The position numbers and the translations under genes were made by a program. A DNA stretch of 64,000 nucleotides, from assembly GCA_033344815.1 (NCBI GenBank), contig JAWPMR010000001.1, positions 3,396,136 through 3,460,135 of the forward strand. Direction: 5' to 3'. The notes under the pieces were generated by a model. That model was not told the origin of the DNA and searched no databases. It was given only the letters and a program-made list of their open reading frames with translations. This document shows, in pieces, positions 27,100 to 35,601 of this stretch. Numbering within the stretch: position 1 is the first letter of the stretch; each line of letters begins with the position of its first letter. Origin of the DNA: Paracoccaceae bacterium (GTDB taxonomy: Bacteria > Pseudomonadota > Alphaproteobacteria > Rhodobacterales > Rhodobacteraceae).

Positions 27100-27600
27100 G
27101 TGATTTCCAAGCTTTATACAGCGCTGGTCGATCTTTTGGCTTTCATTGCGGGCGCGACCCTGGTTTGGCTCATGGTGTCTGTGATTGTCTCAGTGCTGAT
27201 GCGCAATACCGGGCTGCAACCCTTTGCATGGCTCTTCACCTCCGCGGAATACGGGCTTTTGTATATGACAATGCTGGGCGCGCCTTGGCTGGTGCGTGAA
27301 AAGGGACATGTGCACATCGAATTGGTCACCGCGGTTTTGCCGGCTGCCGCGCGCCGCATTGTGAGCCGCATTGTTGCGATTGCCTGCGTTCTGGTGTGTC
27401 TGATCCTCGCATGGAAAGGGATCGACCTGTTCCTGACCAACATCGCGCGGGGTGACGTCGACACACGCGCCTATTATTACCCCCGATGGCTGCTCACCAT
27501 CACGTTCCCCATCAGCTTTGGACTCATGGCCATTGAATTTGCGCGTTTCGTCTTTGGGACCGAGCTGATGCACTCCGGCGAAGCAGGAATTCACGAATAA
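27100..27600 (+). CDS. dctQ: TRAP transporter small membrane subunit (DctQ family)
   Basis: A protein of about 166 residues with four membrane segments (for example LLAFIAGATLVWLMVSVIVSV and IVAIACVLVCLILAW) and the DctQ pattern of a conserved EKGHVHIE cytoplasmic loop. The start is uncertain: GTG 27100 with AAGG upstream gives MISKLYTALVDLL, while ATG 27043 adds 19 polar residues. It ends one base into the start of dctM (TAATG). Confidence 0.85.
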   Translation: MISKLYTALVDLLAFIAGATLVWLMVSVIVSVLMRNTGLQPFAWLFTSAEYGLLYMTMLGAPWLVREKGHVHIELVTAVLPAAARRIVSRIVAIACVLVCLILAWKGIDLFLTNIARGDVDTRAYYYPRWLLTITFPISFGLMAIEFARFVFGTELMHSGEAGIHE

Positions 27601-28907
27601 TGGAATGGTTCGAAGCGCTTGCCCTGCTTATTGGCGCCATCATGTTTCTTATGGCGCTTGGCATGCCCGTGGCCTTGGCCTTTCTTGCGGCCAACATTCT
27701 CGGTGCCTGGGTTTTCATGGGTGGCGAGCGTGGAGTCGGGCAGCTTTTGAACAACGGACTTGGTTCGCTTACAAAATACGCGTTGGTGCCGATCCCGCTG
27801 TTCTTGTTGATGGGAGAGGTGTTTTTCCATACAGGTCTCGGGGGGCGCATGTTCAGCGCCATTGACAAATTGCTTGGCCGCCTGCCGGGTCGCCTGAGTT
27901 ATGTCACCGTTCTGGGGGGCACGGCGTTCTCGACGCTGTCTGGTTCCTCCATGGGATCCACCGCGCTTTTGGGTTCGCTTATGGTGCCAGAGATGGGGCG
28001 GCGTGGATACAAACCTCACATGAGCATCGGGCCCATACTGGGCACGGGCGGTTTGGCGATTATCATCCCGCCCTCTGCTTTGGCCGTGCTATTGGCGACG
28101 CTCGCCCAAATTGATGTGGCCGCTTTGCTCATCGCGGGCGTTATTCCCGGTCTGATCCTTGCGAGCTTCTATATTGCCACGATCTGGCTTCAGACAAAAA
28201 TCGATCCCACAGCGGCACCGGCGTATGATGTCGAGCCGATGACATTTGGCCAAAAGATCGGTCTGTTGCTCACCGAAGTGGTGCCGATGGTGGGCGTGAT
28301 GGTCGTGATAATCATATTGATGATCCAGGGGTTCGTGACCCCGTCCGAGGCTGCGGCATTTGGCGCGCTCGGGGTGATGCTACTGGCCGCTGTTTTCCGG
28401 TGCCTGACATGGGAGGCAATGCGCAAGTCGGTCGTTGGCGCGTTGCGCGTGACGTTGATGGCCTATCTCATCGTGTTCGGCTCGGCTACTTTCAGCCAAC
28501 TCCTGGCGTTTTCCGGCGCTTCGCGGGGGCTGGTCAATTGGGCAACCTCCTATGAACTGGCGCCGCTCGTCATGCTTCTGGTGATGTTCGCGGTCTTGCT
28601 CCTCTTGGGGATGTTCATGGAGCAAATCTCGATGATGTTGCTCACAGTGCCGATTTTCTTCCCATTGGCACAAACGCTTGGCTTCGATCCGATCTGGTTT
28701 GGCCTGATCATGTTGCTTGCACTGGAGATCAGTTTCACGACACCGCCCTTTGGATTGCTCTTGTTCGTCATGAAGGGGGTGGCCCCAAAGGGCACAACCA
28801 TGCGGCAGATCTATACGTCTGCATTTCCATTCATCGGCTGCTCGTTGCTGCTGGTTGCTCTCTTGATCGCGTTTCCCCAGTTGGCGCTTTGGCTGCCTTC
28901 ATTGTAA
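27600..28907 (+). CDS. dctM: TRAP transporter large membrane subunit (DctM family)
   Basis: A 435-residue membrane protein with about twelve hydrophobic segments and the DctM signature region (GLGGRMFSAIDKLLGRLPG, TLSGSSMGSTALLGSLMVPE, GPILGTGGLAIIIPPS). It forms the sodium-coupled translocation channel with DctQ. It is the last gene of the plus-strand operon. I see no strong hairpin terminator directly behind it. Confidence 0.92.
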   Translation: MEWFEALALLIGAIMFLMALGMPVALAFLAANILGAWVFMGGERGVGQLLNNGLGSLTKYALVPIPLFLLMGEVFFHTGLGGRMFSAIDKLLGRLPGRLSYVTVLGGTAFSTLSGSSMGSTALLGSLMVPEMGRRGYKPHMSIGPILGTGGLAIIIPPSALAVLLATLAQIDVAALLIAGVIPGLILASFYIATIWLQTKIDPTAAPAYDVEPMTFGQKIGLLLTEVVPMVGVMVVIIILMIQGFVTPSEAAAFGALGVMLLAAVFRCLTWEAMRKSVVGALRVTLMAYLIVFGSATFSQLLAFSGASRGLVNWATSYELAPLVMLLVMFAVLLLLGMFMEQISMMLLTVPIFFPLAQTLGFDPIWFGLIMLLALEISFTTPPFGLLLFVMKGVAPKGTTMRQIYTSAFPFIGCSLLLVALLIAFPQLALWLPSL

Positions 28908-29435
28908 TAAATGGTGCCGCGCCAACCAAAGGCCGTTGAAGAGATTCAATCCATTCGCAAGGCAGTTGGCAAAACTGCAAAGGTTTCGGTTGGATATGAG
29001 ACCTAATTCCATATGTGTTAGGTATCGGGCGCGCCCAATCAAAGGAAAGCCTAGCGCGCAAACAACCAGATCGCGCGCCAGAGGAGGAACGTACCGGCTG
29101 TTTTTCCGACCGACACATAGGTCATATCGACAGTGCCCAACTCCACATCCGCGTTGGCCGTAGCCATAGAAACCCGACATCAAGACGACCAGCGGATATC
29201 TCAGGGGATCTGGCTGACTATCTGAAAGCTAAGGCATGCCGCACAGACGCGACGCGCCGTATCATCTGCATGGATCGGGTAACTCGGCAACTTTGGCGAT
29301 AGCGAGTTTTACAGTAAAACACTTTTAACGATAGTTGTCTGCACGCGTTCCCCCATTGATTGATTTATCTCAATCGGCACGCGGCCAATTTACCTACCCT
29401 CCAAGGCTTAAAAAAGTGCATTGGAGGAAATTGGT
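28908..29435. other. Gap of about 530 bases
   Basis: No gene is supported between dctM and the secreted repeat protein. Short frames on both strands lack any recognisable content. The last 30 bases hold the ribosome site GGAGG of the following gene. Confidence 0.5.
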
Positions 29436-31472
29436 ATGTTTATACATCGTCGATATTTTTCACGACAAAATTCCGGGGCCAGGCCGTTTTTGGCAGCAGC
29501 CTCTGGGGTTCTCTTGCTTCTCGCGACAGGATTTCCAGATGCTGCCGTTGCTCAGGACGATCCATGTCGTGGTCTGCTGTTTTCCACGTCCGAAGACTTC
29601 ATCACACGCGGCCCTGAACCCAAGGATGGCAATCCAATCATATCGGATGGCGACCTTTTGGCCTGGGACGTTTCAGCCGGGGCGCGGATATGCCGACGCA
29701 ATGCGGATTTGATCCGACAGTTTGACATCTCGCGCGTGGACTTGGGCTTGGATGCCGTGGCTTCCGTTGATGAACGCCACGAGTTGATCGCGTTTTCAAC
29801 GGAACTGGACAGCGTCAACGGCGACCAGTTCACGGCAGGTGATCTGCTTTTTACCAACGGTGGGATCATTCCAAACGCGGCCCTGCTGACGCTTTTCCAA
29901 ATCCCCCGCTCGCTTGACTTGGGTTTGGATGCCGTGACGCTTGTTGGCGATGAAGGCAGGTTGCGACGTCTGGCTGAACTTGCACGTAGTGGAAGGTTAC
30001 GTGAGAGTCCTGAACAGCTTGTCGGCTTTCTCAAAGAGTTGGATGTCGACATCTGGTTCTCGACTGAAGGGACGCCGCCGGAAATCGGCAAGCCGGTTTT
30101 TCTGGATGGTGACCTGCTGTCAGCGCGTGGCGGAGTGATTGTTCGCTCGAATGCCACTTTATTGCCAGCACTTCCTGCCGGCATCCCGGTGCGCGGTGTT
30201 GATTTTGGTCTGGATGCCTTCACACCTGCGCTGGATCCGATCGAAAATGTACCGGTCGAGCTGATGTCGACCGAAATCGTGGGCTTTGGGCCAACGCCAT
30301 TTACAGATGGTGATGTACTGCAACCGGGGCCCTCTATCTGGTTGAAAGCGGGAGATCTGCTCAACTCGCTGGAACCCGCAACGCGAGATCTGGGACTTGA
30401 TGCGTTACATGACGACGTGGGCGATGTTGTCCAATGCGCGCCGCCGTCGATTACCTTCATCAGCGGCGTCGAAGTTGGCATGATTGATCCCACGACCGGC
30501 CTGGCCAATTTTGGCGGCGTCACGCAACGGCCGTTCGCCAGAAACATCCGCGTTCAGGGTTCAATGCCTGAATTGATCAATTGCCCGGATCTGGCAAATT
30601 TCGAGTACCGTGTGGAAGTGGACCAAGGTGCCGGTTTTCCGACCTTTGGTGATCCGGGCGTTGTCCATCCTGCCAGCGAAGACTGGCGGCGCTTGGTGAG
30701 GCCAACGCCGGCATCCCCCTGCCCAATATCGCGCAACGATGTTTATGACAGCGATCCCTTGGGCTGGTTCTCGGTCGCAGACTATCGCCGGTTCGATGGC
30801 TGTGGCGACCCGCCAAGCCTCGCCGTCTGGAACTCGGCCACGGGTGCGCAGGATGCCTTGGTGAGCGTCCGGCTGGTGATGCGGGAAATTGGCGCACCGA
30901 CCCCCACATATGTCAGCGGTTCCGTGCGCGTGCAGATCGATAACGATCGCATCAGCCTGCCCGACAATCTTTTGCAAACCTCGTCTGGCACAGGGGACAT
31001 GTGGTTTGATATCTATCGCGCGTCTGAAACCTCTCCGCTCGGCGATCAGTGCAGGGTTGAAGGGAAAGGTGAAGATGTCGTTCTGGACATGAAAGGGCGG
31101 ATCAATGACGATCATTTCTGGCAATATGATCTGCACTGGTCTGGTGGCTTTGTGGCCGGAGCGCATCCAATCACCACGGCAGCGGATCAAACCCATTTTG
31201 ATGATCCGCGCACCGATCTCGATGGAACAGGCACACAACCGCCGAACTCAATTCTTGTGCCACTCAAGGATGGCTTTGATCTGAGCGCTGCTTACGCAAC
31301 GATTGCAGCAGCCCAGAGCGTTCCAACGGAGTTGCCGGACGTGTGTGGCTTTACTGTGCACTTCCGGGCCTGGGATCGTGCGATTGATCTCAGCTTTGCT
31401 CCCAGTGACAACTTCTTCAGCTACAGAAGTCGACACACGAACATGTGGCGGTCTTTCTGCGTGTCTCGCTGA
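29436..31472 (+). CDS. Secreted repeat protein of unknown function
   Basis: A 678-residue protein with an N-terminal signal sequence (hydrophobic FLAAASGVLLLLATGFP, likely cleavage after AVA). Residues about 30-330 contain four degenerate repeats of roughly 70 residues, each with a DGDLL or AGDLL element, a stretch around an Asn or Ala, and a DLGLDA or DFGLDA element. The C-terminal half is not repetitive and contains several Cys (for example CPISRNDVYDSDPLGW) and a CGFTVHFRAWDRAID segment, like adhesin or beta-sandwich modules. I do not recognise the family. The ATG 29436 follows GGAGG by 8 bases; a Met five codons upstream is less well placed. It stands alone and is followed by a strong terminator, so it is a monocistronic export gene. 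Confidence 0.75.
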   Translation: MFIHRRYFSRQNSGARPFLAAASGVLLLLATGFPDAAVAQDDPCRGLLFSTSEDFITRGPEPKDGNPIISDGDLLAWDVSAGARICRRNADLIRQFDISRVDLGLDAVASVDERHELIAFSTELDSVNGDQFTAGDLLFTNGGIIPNAALLTLFQIPRSLDLGLDAVTLVGDEGRLRRLAELARSGRLRESPEQLVGFLKELDVDIWFSTEGTPPEIGKPVFLDGDLLSARGGVIVRSNATLLPALPAGIPVRGVDFGLDAFTPALDPIENVPVELMSTEIVGFGPTPFTDGDVLQPGPSIWLKAGDLLNSLEPATRDLGLDALHDDVGDVVQCAPPSITFISGVEVGMIDPTTGLANFGGVTQRPFARNIRVQGSMPELINCPDLANFEYRVEVDQGAGFPTFGDPGVVHPASEDWRRLVRPTPASPCPISRNDVYDSDPLGWFSVADYRRFDGCGDPPSLAVWNSATGAQDALVSVRLVMREIGAPTPTYVSGSVRVQIDNDRISLPDNLLQTSSGTGDMWFDIYRASETSPLGDQCRVEGKGEDVVLDMKGRINDDHFWQYDLHWSGGFVAGAHPITTAADQTHFDDPRTDLDGTGTQPPNSILVPLKDGFDLSAAYATIAAAQSVPTELPDVCGFTVHFRAWDRAIDLSFAPSDNFFSYRSRHTNMWRSFCVSR

Positions 31473-31492
31473 AATCGCAGTGAAGGCAATCT

Positions 31493-31526
31493 GCTCCCGC
31501 CCGAGACATCGGGCGGGAGCTTTTTT
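31493..31526 (+). terminator. Rho-independent terminator
   Basis: An 11-base perfect stem (GCTCCCGCCCG at 31493-31503, complement ending at 31520) with a short loop, followed by six T. It lies 20 bases after the stop of the repeat-protein gene. Confidence 0.9.
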
Positions 31527-31559
31527 CATGCTGAACCTGAAAAATTGCTCGGATTCTTA

Positions 31560-32160
31560 CCAAAGTCCCAGCCCAGCAATGGCCAGGTACCTGATAGATA
31601 TCGGGCAATGGCCTTTGAAATTTCTGTCTCGTATGGGCTTCGTAATCTGAACACGCGTGGCTCGGATTCACTTCAAAGTACACCCATGCTCCGTCCGGCT
31701 TCTCACGCGGGTCGATACCAGCCAACGGGAGGGTCAGTGCATACGATGGTTTCACAGACCGCAAGGCAATTTCCAGCGGCAGTACGCAGGGCTCCAGCTC
31801 GGTCGCGCCGCCGTTATGGCCTCTGATATACCGGCAATCGAAGCCGCTGGTCGTGATGCGGGTCACAAAGACTTCTTCGCCCATCAATTGAAGCTTTGGA
31901 TCCTGTCCTTCCACCCGTTCCTGAAATTGAACCGGCAAATTCGCTGCTTGTTGTACCGGGTCACATCCCGCGCGCTGACTATGCGCCCGATCGAGCACAC
32001 GGTACGTACTGTTTTGAAGGTGACTTCCTGCCCTCGCGCCTCGGCATCGTGCACAAAGTCCCGCTCACGCTCCGGCGCATTTGTGAACAATGTGCGTGGT
32101 AAGCCAAAGCAGGTCCGTCCAATAACTTGGGCCTGAACAGGATTGGAATTGTTGGTGCTC
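31560..32160 (-). pseudogene. ATP-grasp protein, decayed
   Basis: On the minus strand, segments of an ATP-grasp ligase are spread over two frames. The upstream frame reads MSTNNSNPVQAQVIGRTCFG and then LPRTLFTNAPERERDFV, and ends in a shifted tail. From about 31980 another frame continues LPVQFQERVEGQDPKLQLMG, EEVFVTRI and GIDPREKPDGAWVYFEVNPS, the last being the metal-binding E-x-N motif of ATP-grasp enzymes. The overall pattern resembles the family used to modify peptides (MvdD-like) or RimK-like ligases. The frame shift near 31960-31985 and loss of the C-terminus make it inactive. Confidence 0.55.
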
Positions 32161-32399
32161 ATCCCGTACATCCGGGTCGGCATTCTGCTGCTGCACAGAT
32201 TGGAAAATACAGTGAACAGTATCACAAGCTGGCTGAAACGCATTCGGGTGAGGCAGTTTTGAGGCAGATCACTGCTTTCGGAAAACTTCGTTGGAGTGTA
32301 GCCGTCGATATGGTCCTGTGACCTCTTCGAGGGCGATCGTATTTTAGTCACCGTCTGTCAGCCGACCCTGCAAATTGTCCGTTGTCAGGGTTTTTAGAA

Positions 32400-33216
32400 C
32401 CAAGGGCGCCTAAACTGAGTGAGAGTGTGGCTCATCTTGTTTGATTGATTATGCGGTGTGTTTGCGGTGATGCGAGCATCGCGTTTCGAGCGCCTTTTGT
32501 TTGATCCTCTCTCGTTGCTGCAGAATGGTTTTGTCGCGTCCAAAGTAGACGTCAGACAGTCTGCCGCTGCGCTGTATCCTGCGATCTCCGAGGCAGGTGA
32601 CACTCTGCGCTGTGTTGCAAGAGTTTCGGGCAACCACGGCACAACAATGGCAAGGCGCGGCAGCCCAAGCGCTCCCGTGATCCAGAACGTAGCTCGCCAC
32701 ACCAGACTTTGGTTGATAATTCCGCCAAGAAGCGGGTTTTGGCCGGACACGAGCGCAAACACGATTGTGACGGCGGCCAGTATCTTTGCAGGTTCTGCTC
32801 CGTCAAAACTATCTCGGATCGTCGCGCGGGACACGACGATGCCTGCAGCGGTCCCGGGCCCTTGGATAATCCGGCCAGCCAACCATGCGGTGTCATCGGA
32901 TGCCACGCTGCATAGAAAAGTTCTTGCCAGAAAAACCGCCAATCCGCTCGTTAGTGTCGGCTTGCGCCCGCGCTGATCCGCCAGCGGCCCAACCAGAAGC
33001 TGCATTGCTGGCAATTGCCGCAAGAAAGACCGCAAGGGTCGCTTGGCTGTTACCTTACGACACTGCCGGATTGGCGGCGACGCTGGGGAGCGATGGTGTG
33101 TAAATGTTTGATGGGCACTGACCGACGGCTGCCATTGCGGCCACAAGACTGATGGTGGGTCGGTTGGCCACTAGCTGTCGAGGTTGATTGTATTGAGGTG
33201 CCTGATCAATTGACAT
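32400..33216 (-). pseudogene. MFS drug transporter (Bcr/CflA-type), decayed
   Basis: An intact start (ATG 33216 after GGAAGGAGTGT) gives MSIDQAPQYNQPRQLV and a first membrane segment, then the frame stops at 33055. A different frame open from about 33050 continues with the classic MFS loop LVGPLADQRGRKP and IIQGPGTAAGIVVSRATIRD, then further membrane segments up to WLPETL. The second half of the transporter is missing. At least one frameshift and a C-terminal truncation are present. Confidence 0.65.
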
Positions 33217-33328
33217 ACACTCCTTCCAACGTCTGAAAGTTTGGGAATAACGCGGCCGCCATGCGGATGGTCTTGCTGGCGCGCGCCATCGCACGCACCT
33301 GGCAGTTTCCCATTGATTTTTTATGTGT

Positions 33329-34078
33329 TCAGGCCTTCAGGGATGCCGTGCCCGAAGCCTCAGCTCGACGTTCTGCCCGCAACTTGCTGATCGAGATGAA
33401 GTGGAACCCAAGGAAGATCGGGACGAAGAATGCAGGAAATAATGCCAGCGGATGATCGTTGACGATGTTGGGCGTATCTCGGGACAGCAAATGGGCAAAG
33501 CCCTCGGATGTCATGATGCCCAGACCAACTGCAAACACAAAGTCCAATATGCCAATGACGTTCGCCCGCATCAGCAGCTTCTTTGCATTTGGCGCGCCAT
33601 TGGCCAGCGCCTTGCTGGCTTGCCAGCCCGCGATACCCGCCCAAATGTCACCAAGCCCAGCCGGCAAAGCGAACTCGGCGGGAATGACTCCACCAAGCCA
33701 GCCAATCAAGAAGACGCCGCCCATCACGCGCGGAATTTGAAACGCGGCAATTGCGGCGAGTGGGGTCGCCATGGTGATCCGTCGTCCAAGCGGTACGACC
33801 CACGCCAGCACCCAGATGAGCGCCGCCCCACCGAACAGGAAACCAAGCACAATTGGAGGATCCTGAAGCGTTGGGGGCACGTTCAGCGCGTTGGCCTGGG
33901 ATGGAGGAACGACCACGGCGAACCACAAACCGAACACGAATGCTGCAACTGCGATGCTCACCCCGGTCTGTCGTTCCGTCAAGTGCGCTCGGCTGACGCC
34001 GATCATCATGATCGCGACTGCAATCAGCGGCAGCGCGACCGCGAACGTGCGCACGTAGAAAATTAGGAAGTCTGTCAT
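33329..34078 (-). CDS. Membrane protein of unknown function, divergent from TetR
   Basis: A 249-residue protein with about six to seven hydrophobic segments (for example VALPLIAVAIMMIGV, LGFLFGGAALIWVLAWVVPLG, LFPAFFVPIFLGFHFISI). I do not recognise a family. It is transcribed away from a tetR gene with 142 bases between the starts, and a palindrome lies in that interval, so it is the likely target of that regulator. Confidence 0.75.
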   Translation of the reverse strand: MTDFLIFYVRTFAVALPLIAVAIMMIGVSRAHLTERQTGVSIAVAAFVFGLWFAVVVPPSQANALNVPPTLQDPPIVLGFLFGGAALIWVLAWVVPLGRRITMATPLAAIAAFQIPRVMGGVFLIGWLGGVIPAEFALPAGLGDIWAGIAGWQASKALANGAPNAKKLLMRANVIGILDFVFAVGLGIMTSEGFAHLLSRDTPNIVNDHPLALFPAFFVPIFLGFHFISISKLRAERRAEASGTASLKA

Positions 34079-34170
34079 GTTCTTACTTTCCAGTTGATTT
34101 GCCGAAACCCACTGCGGGAAGGTGTAAACCCAGATGGTTTCACTTTAAGATTACGTTTGTACTCTAAAAT

Positions 34171-34194
34171 TATAGATGATACATAAAATCTATA
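34171..34194. promoter_or_regulatory. Inverted repeat, likely TetR operator
   Basis: TATAGAT (34171-34177) and ATCTATA (34188-34194) form a perfect inverted repeat with a 10-base spacer, 27 bases before the tetR start. Its position between divergent genes suits autoregulation and control of the membrane-protein gene. Confidence 0.6.
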
Positions 34195-34220
34195 GTGTCA
34201 ATTCCCTGGAGCTCGTTTGA

Positions 34221-34796
34221 ATGCCAAGAATGTCAGAAGCCGAAAAACAAAAGAGCCATGCACGGATAATAAATGCCGCGGCACGCCTCTTTCGGAATGA
34301 AGGTGTGGGCGCGACGAGTATTTCCGACGTGATGCAGGCCGCAGGCCTAACGCATGGCGGCTTTTATCGTCACTTCCCGTCCAAGGAGGCGTTGATAGAG
34401 GCCGCATTCAGCAAGGCCGTTGATGACCTGCTCGCCGAGTGGGAAACCGCTGAAACCGAACACCAAAAAGAACAAGCGAGAGAAGACTACCTCTCGCGCT
34501 ACCTATCCTTGGGCCACGCCCAGAACGCCGGAAGCGGGTGCCCAGTTGCAACTATGGGCGCGGAGCTTGCCACCCATGGAAAGACGACCAAGGCAGAGAC
34601 GTCAAAAGCAATTGAGCGTACGTCCCGTGTACTTGATCCGAGGGGCAATGTGGCAACAGATCAAGGCATAGCAACGATGGCTACGCTGGTCGGCACTATC
34701 ACTCTGGCCCGCCTCGCGAACTCTGAGGATGAGGCTGAAAAGATCATTGAGGCAGGCAAGCAAGGCGTCCAGCACATGCTTGAGAATTGGGCGTAG
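34221..34796 (+). CDS. TetR/AcrR-family regulator
   Basis: A 191-residue regulator with the typical N-terminal helix-turn-helix (ARLFRNEGVGATSISDVMQA, then GLTHGGFYRHFPSKEALIEAAF). The C-terminal domain is of the TetR_C type with a conserved GCPVATMGAEL stretch. ATG 34221 is preceded by CTGGAG. It probably represses the divergent membrane-protein gene. Confidence 0.9.
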   Translation: MPRMSEAEKQKSHARIINAAARLFRNEGVGATSISDVMQAAGLTHGGFYRHFPSKEALIEAAFSKAVDDLLAEWETAETEHQKEQAREDYLSRYLSLGHAQNAGSGCPVATMGAELATHGKTTKAETSKAIERTSRVLDPRGNVATDQGIATMATLVGTITLARLANSEDEAEKIIEAGKQGVQHMLENWA

Positions 34797-34978
34797 ACGA
34801 TTTGAACCTGCCATTTGGATGAACCAGATAGCCGCACCCCTTGAGGGCACTCGAACCCACAGAAAACTCGGTCCTCTGACCCAAAGCGCAAGTATCGGGT
34901 TGCGAAAAAAATCCCCACCGAGCGACAAATGATGAACACACCAGAGAGGCAAACAAAGATAAAACTGTATAAAAAGCG

Positions 34979-35203
34979 CGTCGCCAGAAAATGCAGGCCA
35001 AACAACTGGCAAAACGGCGCACGCTGTATGCCGGGCAGAAGGAACGAGTTGATATCGAAGCCGAAGCAAGATCAACGCGATTGCGTAAAGGCTCGCGCAG
35101 CCTACTGGACCGCGTGACTGGTAAGCGCGCCGCACTGGAAAAACAAAACCAGATAGAAGCCATCCGGTCGCTTCAGCGCGACCGTATGCAGATCATGGTG
35201 TGA
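34979..35203 (+). pseudogene. Relaxase/mobilisation protein C-terminal scrap
   Basis: A frame reading LAKRRTLYAGQKERVDIEAE and SLLDRVTGKRAALEKQNQIE resembles the basic, coiled C-terminal tail of MobA/TraA-type relaxases in alphaproteobacterial elements. No catalytic N-terminal part is present upstream. It ends 108 bases before the IS6 scrap on the opposite strand. Confidence 0.4.
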
Positions 35204-35311
35204 CTGCCTGCTGGGCAAAGAACGAGACCTACATCTGTATGAACGGGCGGTGGTGCTTTCCCATTGCCCGTCAGGCGATTGCGTGGGAATCGGCCGAGAG
35301 GATACATGCAA

Positions 35312-35443
35312 CTGAAGACCGTGCTCAGCCAGAAGGTCGCGGGCATCTCGGTCAGAAAGCGGGCATCTGCGATACCAACGCACTGCCAAAAGAATAACCT
35401 CGCGTGGCAAACGGTGCGGCTTGAATGGGTCTCGGCAAGGCAT
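35312..35443 (-). pseudogene. IS6-family transposase, N-terminal scrap
   Basis: The 44 codons from ATG 35443 read MPCRDPFKPHRLPREVILLA and continue VRWYRRCPLSDRDARDLLAEHG. This is the N-terminus of IS6/IS26-like transposases. The catalytic DDE region is absent and no terminal repeat is apparent. Confidence 0.6.
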
Positions 35444-35601
35444 AGGGTTTTCCTGAAAAAATACTTACACAAAGTCTCGCTTCGACACGCTTGGTACATC
35501 AGAACCCTCACTATTGTGACAGCCCCCCGCAGATGCCTTGTGATGCGACCACTCGGATTTGGCGGCGAAATATGCTACGGTCACGATTGGGGGATCGTCA
35601 A

